Shown piece after piece: positions 5,153 through 9,128 of a DNA stretch of 9,128 nt (position 1 is the stretch's first letter; every line of letters starts with the position of its first letter). The DNA is taken from the NCBI GenBank assembly GCA_021783935.1, contig JAJXTK010000225.1, positions 1 to 9,128 of the forward strand, in the 5' to 3' direction. The notes under the pieces were generated by a model. That model was not told where the DNA came from. It saw only the letters and a program-made list of their open reading frames with translations, and did no database searches. The position numbers and the translations under genes were made by a program. The DNA is from Myxococcales bacterium (GTDB taxonomy: Bacteria > Myxococcota_A > Polyangia > Polyangiales > JADJMO01).

Positions 5153-6931
5153 CTACTCGTCGAGCTGCATCGGCGGTCGATCGAGCGGCACCTCGATCTT
5201 GATGTTCGCCGCGGCCCCCGAGCACGACTGCTCCTTCGCGAGCAGCTCGCGCCACGCGTCGCGGATGCGCGTGGTCGACGTCGCCGTGCGCGCGCAGCTG
5301 ATGCCGTCGAGGAAGTGATCGCCGCCCCACAAGAGAAAGTCGGGGAGCGCGATCCACACCGGATCATCCTTGCTCGGATCCGGCGGCCGGGCCTCGTCGC
5401 CGTCGATCGCGATCTGCTCGACCACGAGCGCGCCCGTCGGGCTGCGCACGAGCCGCACCTTGGCGCCGGCGAGGCCGAACGGGAAGCGATCGCGCGTCGC
5501 CCGCTGGACCAAGTTGCCGATCGCGCGCGCGAGGCCGGTGCGCGTGGTCTCGCAGATCGACACGGCGTTCTCGAACGGCATCGCGGCGAACAGGTCGGCG
5601 TTGCGCAGCGTGCCCGCGCGGAACGGGGCGCGCAGCCCGCCCGCGTTGACCACGGCGACGATCGGCACGTGATCGTTCGGCTTCTCGGCGTCCTTTGCGT
5701 GGGCCAGCGTCGCGCGGGCGAGCTGCTCGAGCATCGCGGTGCCGAACGGCCCCTGGCCGACGCACGCCTTCGGAAGCGTGGCGATCGTCTGCTCGGACTC
5801 GGCGCGCACCTTCTCTTGCCAAGGGGCGACCGCCCGCGCGACCTCGCGCCCGAGCGCGGTGCGCGGAGGGCCGTTCGCGATCGCCGACCGGCGCTCGAGG
5901 GTCGCGAACGTCGGCAGCGCCTTCGGGGTCGGGCGGCAGAAGCGCGTCTTGGCGTAGCCGATGCCGTGCTGATCGGTGGACACGATCGGCACGCCGCGCA
6001 CGCGCCCGACCATCCACGCGTGGCGGTGCCCCGCGACCACCAGATCGGGGAGGTCCTTGGCGTCGAGCTGCGAGAGCAGCGTCGCGATCTCGCCGACGTG
6101 CCCCGCGGCGCGATCGGCGCCGTCGTCGAGCGACTGCGGCAGCTCCCCCTCGAGGCTCGCGTGCGCGAGCAGCACGATCGGCGCGGCCCCCTTCGCGCGC
6201 AGCGCGGCGATCTCGCGCCCCACCGCGGCCGAGGCGCCCGTTTCGAAATCGAGGCCGACGAGGTTCGGCATGAGCGTCGTGCGCGGCGTCTCTTTGGTGG
6301 CGTAGCCGACCACGCCGAGCCTGAAGCCCGCGCGCTCGACGACGACCGAGGCCTCGTGGTTCGGCCAGCCGGTCGGCTTGCCCCCTTCGCGCACGAGGTT
6401 CGCCGCGAGGAACGGGAACGAGGCCTCGCGCAGGCGCTCGAGGAGCGCGCCGCGCGGCCCGTCGTCGCCGTCGGCGTCGGTCTTGCCGGGCAGGGCGATC
6501 GGGCGGTCGTAGCCCACCGGCCCGAAGTCGAATTCGTGGTTGCCGATCGCCGCGGCGTCGAGGCCGAGCACGCGGTAGGCGTCGATGACCGGCGCCCCCT
6601 CGTTCAGCGACGACTCCATCGGGCCGGCGAAGAGATCGCCCGCGTCGAGGACGAACACCGGTTCTGAGCCGGCCCGCGCGTCGGCGATCTCGTCGGCGAG
6701 CGCGATCACGCCTCCGGCGGGGACGTGGTTGAGGTCGAGCTGGGGATCGTCGGGGCCGAGCTGACCGTGCAGGTCGTTCCAGGAGAGGATCGTCATGCAC
6801 GCGGCCGGAGCGGCCTTGGGCTTCTCGCGGCGCACGAGCGCGCGCCCCCCCTTGCGGCACCCCGCCGCGATCGCGACGAGCAGCGCGAGCGAGGCGACGC
6901 GACGCATCGAGCGGCGGACTGCGTGGCGCAT
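5153..6931 (-). CDS. 5'-nucleotidase / UshA-family metallophosphatase lipoprotein
   Basis: A 592-residue exported phosphoesterase. Residues 9-25 form a lipoprotein signal peptide with an AAGC lipobox, so the mature protein would start at Cys25 and be lipid-anchored outside the cytoplasm. The N-terminal two-metal domain shows WNDLHG (Asp53, His55), LDAGD (Asp99), GNHEFD (Asn131, His132), LLAHASLEGEL (His257) and AGHRHAW (His302, His304). The C-terminal 5'-nucleotidase domain shows VNAGGLR (429-434), MPFENAV (451-457) and PDFLLWGGDHF near 530. These are the expected metal and substrate motifs of enzymes that dephosphorylate nucleotides, UDP-sugars or cyclic nucleotides; the exact substrate is not evident. 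Met1 (6931) and Met9 (6907) are both usable starts. Neither has a good Shine-Dalgarno, and a TATGAT at 6949-6944 would place transcription only about 6 nt before Met1, slightly favouring Met9 or leaderless translation. Its stop is 2 bp from the helicase stop. Confidence 0.95.
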   Translation of the reverse strand: MRHAVRRSMRRVASLALLVAIAAGCRKGGRALVRREKPKAAPAACMTILSWNDLHGQLGPDDPQLDLNHVPAGGVIALADEIADARAGSEPVFVLDAGDLFAGPMESSLNEGAPVIDAYRVLGLDAAAIGNHEFDFGPVGYDRPIALPGKTDADGDDGPRGALLERLREASFPFLAANLVREGGKPTGWPNHEASVVVERAGFRLGVVGYATKETPRTTLMPNLVGLDFETGASAAVGREIAALRAKGAAPIVLLAHASLEGELPQSLDDGADRAAGHVGEIATLLSQLDAKDLPDLVVAGHRHAWMVGRVRGVPIVSTDQHGIGYAKTRFCRPTPKALPTFATLERRSAIANGPPRTALGREVARAVAPWQEKVRAESEQTIATLPKACVGQGPFGTAMLEQLARATLAHAKDAEKPNDHVPIVAVVNAGGLRAPFRAGTLRNADLFAAMPFENAVSICETTRTGLARAIGNLVQRATRDRFPFGLAGAKVRLVRSPTGALVVEQIAIDGDEARPPDPSKDDPVWIALPDFLLWGGDHFLDGISCARTATSTTRIRDAWRELLAKEQSCSGAAANIKIEVPLDRPPMQLDE

Positions 6932-6943
6932 CGAAGGGGCGCC

Positions 6944-6949
6944 ATCATA
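6944..6949 (-). promoter_or_regulatory. Candidate -10 element (TATGAT) for the 5'-nucleotidase lipoprotein gene
   Basis: TATGAT on the minus strand matches five of six -10 consensus bases and is the best such hexamer in the 153-bp divergent gap 6932-7084. The hexamer 17 bp upstream (TCGCAT) is a poor -35. Predicted transcription would start near 6937. The rest of the gap toward the dehydrogenase shows no convincing plus-strand promoter and no coding sequence. Confidence 0.35.
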
Positions 6950-7084
6950 GCGTGAATAACGAGCTTATGCGACGCCCCCCGCGCGCATCGCATCGACGCT
7001 CTCGCCCCACCTACCCCTCGCACGCACCGACGTGCTACGGCACAACCCCAATTTTCGGCAACTCGCGACCTCGGAGGCAGCGCC

Positions 7085-8509
7085 ATGGCGAACAAGACGT
7101 ACGACGCAGTCGTGATCGGCGGTGGCCCCGGCGGCTATCCCTGCGCCATCCGTCTCGGCCAGCTCAAGCAGAAGGTCGCGTGCATCGAGAAGGCGGATCT
7201 CGGCGGCGTCTGCCTCAACTGGGGGTGCATCCCGTCGAAGGCGCTCATCGCGGCGTCGCACACCTACGAGAAGATCCTCCACGCCGACGCGATCGGCATC
7301 GTGGGCGCCGGCAAGCCGACGATCGACGCGCCCAAGATGCAGGAGTGGAAGAACGGCATCGTGAAGAAGCTCGTGGGCGGCGTCGGCATGTTGCTCAAGC
7401 AGAACGGCGCCGAGCTGATCCGCGGCACGGCGACGATCACCGGCAAGAACACGGTCGAGGTCGCGCTCCCCGACGGCACCAAGGACGTGATCGAGGCCAA
7501 GTCGATCGTCGTCGCCACCGGCTCGACCACCATCGAAATCCCGACGTTCAAGTTCGACGGCAAGTCGATCATCGGCGCGAAGGAGGCGGTGAATCTCACG
7601 TCGATCCCGAGGCGCCTGCTCGTCATCGGCGGCGGCGTCATCGGCCTCGAGCTCGGATGCGTCTACCAGCACTTCGGCGCCGAGCTCATCGTCGTCGAGG
7701 CGACGCCGACGCTGCTGCCCGGCACCGACCCCGACTGCGTGAACGTCCTCGAGCGCGCCATGACCAAGCGCGGGGCGAAGATCTTCAAGAACGCGAAGGC
7801 GCTCGGCTACGAGAAGACGGCGAGCGGCCTCTCGGTGCGCATCGAGGTCACCGACCCCTCCGGCGGCAAGAAGGTCGACACGCTCGAGACCGACGTCGTG
7901 CTCGTCGCGGTCGGCATGCGCCCGCACAGCAAAGGGCTCGGCCTCGAGGCCGCGGGCGTGAAGATCGACGAGCGCGGGTTCGTGCCGACCGACGCGCAGG
8001 GGCGCACCAACGTCCCGAACATCTACGCGATCGGCGACGTGAGCGGCCCGCCGCTGCTCGCGCACAAGGCCACCAAGGAGGGCGAGATCGTCGCGGACGT
8101 CATCGCCGGCCACAAGGCCGCCAAGGACTGGGTCTCGATCCCGGGCGCGATCTTCACCGACCCCGAGATCGCGGTCGCCGGCATGACCGAGGCCGAGGCC
8201 AAGGCCAAGGGCTTCGAGGTGCGCGTGGGCAAGATGCCGTTCGCCGCCAGCGGCCGGGCGATGGCGGTGCGCGAGACCGACGGCTTCGTCAAGCACGTGA
8301 TCGACGCGAAGACGCACCAGCTGCTCGGCGTGCACATCGTCGGCCCGAGCGCGTCGGATCTGATCAGCGAGGGGGCGCTCGCGCTCGAGATGGCGGCCTT
8401 CGCCGAGGACGTCTCGCTCACGATCCACCCGCACCCGACGCTCGGCGAGGCGTTCGGCATCGCGGCCGCGCACTCGCTCGGGCACGCGATCGACATCCTC
8501 AACCGCTGA
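7085..8509 (+). CDS. lpdA: Dihydrolipoyl dehydrogenase (E3)
   Basis: A 474-residue FAD-dependent disulfide oxidoreductase that reoxidises the dihydrolipoyl groups of 2-oxoacid dehydrogenase complexes (or the glycine cleavage system) using NAD+ in the cytoplasm. FAD-binding GGGPGG is at 12-17, the redox-active pair in GGVCLNWGC is Cys43/Cys48, and the NAD-binding GGGVIG is at 182-187. The second FAD motif AIGD is at 315-318. The dimer-interface catalytic motif HPHPTLGE carries the His450-Glu455 dyad near the C-terminus. The length is typical. GGAGG at 7073-7077, 7 nt before the ATG, fixes the start. No E1 or E2 component gene is adjacent, so in this window it is a single-gene unit, divergent from the lipoprotein gene. 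This suggests a shared E3 serving several complexes, by inference. Glutathione reductase and mercuric reductase are less likely given the Lpd-type CLNWGC and C-terminal motif. Confidence 0.97.
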   Translation: MANKTYDAVVIGGGPGGYPCAIRLGQLKQKVACIEKADLGGVCLNWGCIPSKALIAASHTYEKILHADAIGIVGAGKPTIDAPKMQEWKNGIVKKLVGGVGMLLKQNGAELIRGTATITGKNTVEVALPDGTKDVIEAKSIVVATGSTTIEIPTFKFDGKSIIGAKEAVNLTSIPRRLLVIGGGVIGLELGCVYQHFGAELIVVEATPTLLPGTDPDCVNVLERAMTKRGAKIFKNAKALGYEKTASGLSVRIEVTDPSGGKKVDTLETDVVLVAVGMRPHSKGLGLEAAGVKIDERGFVPTDAQGRTNVPNIYAIGDVSGPPLLAHKATKEGEIVADVIAGHKAAKDWVSIPGAIFTDPEIAVAGMTEAEAKAKGFEVRVGKMPFAASGRAMAVRETDGFVKHVIDAKTHQLLGVHIVGPSASDLISEGALALEMAAFAEDVSLTIHPHPTLGEAFGIAAAHSLGHAIDILNR

Positions 8510-8524
8510 TCGCGGGGGCGTCGC

Positions 8525-8557
8525 CGAGAGGCCCGGTCCGCGCGGCCGAGCCTCTCG
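8525..8557. terminator. Long GC-rich hairpin between convergent genes (putative bidirectional terminator)
   Basis: An outer 8-bp stem, CGAGAGGC (8525-8532) with GCCTCTCG (8550-8557), is followed inward by a small CC/GA internal loop. An inner stem GGTC/GGCC (one U-G pair) then encloses a CGCGC loop. It sits 15 bp after the dehydrogenase stop and 12 bp before the aldo/keto reductase stop, exactly where a shared terminator is expected. No T-tract follows on either strand, so it may act as an mRNA 3' stabiliser or as part of a non-canonical or Rho-assisted terminator. Confidence 0.5.
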
Positions 8558-8569
8558 CGCTTCGAAGCC

Positions 8570-9128
8570 TCACCAGGGTTCGCGCGCGCCGATGAACGCG
8601 TACGGGTAGCCCCAGTCGGGCTTCGACGCGTCGTCGAGGGCCTCGAGGTCCTCCGGGGTGAGCTTCACCTCGAGCGCCTTCAGGTTGTCATCGAGCTGCT
8701 GAACGTCGCGCGCGCCCACGATGATGGTGCTCACCTCCGGGCGTGCGAGCAGCCATGCGAGCGAGACCGCGGCCGGCGTCGTCGCGTGCTTGTTCGCGAT
8801 CGCGCGCGTGACCTCGACGATCCCCCAGCAGCGATCGTTGTCGAACGCCTGGTAGCTGTCGCGCCACGACTCGAGGCGCGAGCCGGCCGGTGGCGCCTCG
8901 CCGCGCCGGTACTTGCCGCTCAAGAACCCACGCGCGAGCGGCGACCAGACGAGCACGCCGAGCCCGAACGCGCGGCAGGCCGGCACCACCTCGCGCTCGG
9001 CGTCGCGCACCGCGAGCGACCACTGCAGCTGCACCGACTCGTAGCGGTGCGTGCGGTTGCGATCGGCGCTCCAGAGCGACTCGACGAGCCGATAGCCGGT
9101 GTAGTTCGAGCAGCCGACGTAGCGGACC
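8570..9128 (-). CDS. Aldo/keto reductase (N-terminal half lies beyond the window end)
   Basis: The minus-strand frame ends with TGA at 8572-8570 and is open to the window edge, giving the last 185 residues of a protein that usually has about 310-350. GTG 9034 is an internal Val, not the start, because conserved family sequence continues upstream of it: VRYVGCSNYTGYRLVES matches the YxGxSN strand-loop. Further motifs are VQLQWSLAVRD, LVWSPLARGFLSGKY, VSLAWLLARPEVSTIIVGA, and the cofactor motif GARDVQQLDDNLKAL whose Arg normally contacts the NADPH 2'-phosphate. The C-terminal GYPYAFI is typical of a common bacterial subgroup. The enzyme would reduce aldehydes or ketones with NADPH in the cytoplasm. 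The catalytic Asp-Tyr-Lys-His residues fall outside the window, so activity and substrate cannot be judged. It converges on the dehydrogenase gene with a hairpin between them. Confidence 0.93.
   Translation of the reverse strand, partial: VRYVGCSNYTGYRLVESLWSADRNRTHRYESVQLQWSLAVRDAEREVVPACRAFGLGVLVWSPLARGFLSGKYRRGEAPPAGSRLESWRDSYQAFDNDRCWGIVEVTRAIANKHATTPAAVSLAWLLARPEVSTIIVGARDVQQLDDNLKALEVKLTPEDLEALDDASKPDWGYPYAFIGAREPW

Noticed and set aside
2712..5357. An 881-codon open frame on the minus strand opposite the helicase gene
   Set aside because: Its translation is dominated by Arg, Ala, Glu and Val with no recognisable motif, and it lies antisense to a helicase with every family motif intact. 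Long antisense frames are expected in GC-rich DNA where the coding strand rarely places T/A at the relevant codon positions.
5315..6667. A 450-codon open frame on the plus strand opposite the 5'-nucleotidase gene, and similar long frames overlapping the dehydrogenase gene
   Set aside because: Low-complexity Arg/Ala/Glu composition, no ribosome site and no motif; the overlapping genes on the other frame are clear family members.

Overview
The window is a GC-rich stretch of bacterial chromosome that looks like a member of the Myxococcota, probably a Polyangia-type myxobacterium. This is inference from three things: the strong G/C bias at third codon positions, a small stand-alone PilZ protein, and a membrane-anchored protein with a Ser/Ala/Asp-Ala-Gly linker and a Cys-containing tail of the kind common in that phylum. 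No mobile element, CRISPR array, phage gene or defence cassette is visible. I see housekeeping genes and one poorly characterised membrane protein, and I do not see a convincing new system.

Layout from left to right: (1) a class I/II PLP-dependent aminotransferase on the minus strand, cut at its C-terminus by the window start; (2) a divergent 250-bp intergenic region holding an unusual AT-rich island, a hairpin and a perfect extended -10 promoter; (3) a small PilZ (c-di-GMP receptor type) protein on the plus strand, probably starting at TTG; (4) tRNA-His(GTG) on the minus strand with its own promoter; (5) a 227-aa single-pass membrane protein on the minus strand with four cysteines in its C-terminal part; (6) a divergently oriented UvrD/PcrA-type superfamily 1 helicase on the plus strand; (7) a 5'-nucleotidase-family lipoprotein on the minus strand, convergent with the helicase and separated from it by only 2 bp; (8) dihydrolipoyl dehydrogenase on the plus strand, divergent from the lipoprotein; (9) a long hairpin; (10) an aldo/keto reductase on the minus strand, cut at its N-terminus by the window end.

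Neighbouring genes alternate in orientation almost throughout, so each appears to be its own transcription unit and there is no evident multi-gene operon. The genes do not form one pathway. They cover amino-acid metabolism (aminotransferase), c-di-GMP signalling (PilZ), translation (tRNA-His), DNA repair and replication (helicase), extracytoplasmic nucleotide or phosphoester hydrolysis (lipoprotein), 2-oxoacid dehydrogenase chemistry (dihydrolipoyl dehydrogenase) and NADPH-dependent carbonyl reduction (aldo/keto reductase). The main annotation value lies in start-site decisions, the intergenic elements, and the two genes that continue past the window edges.
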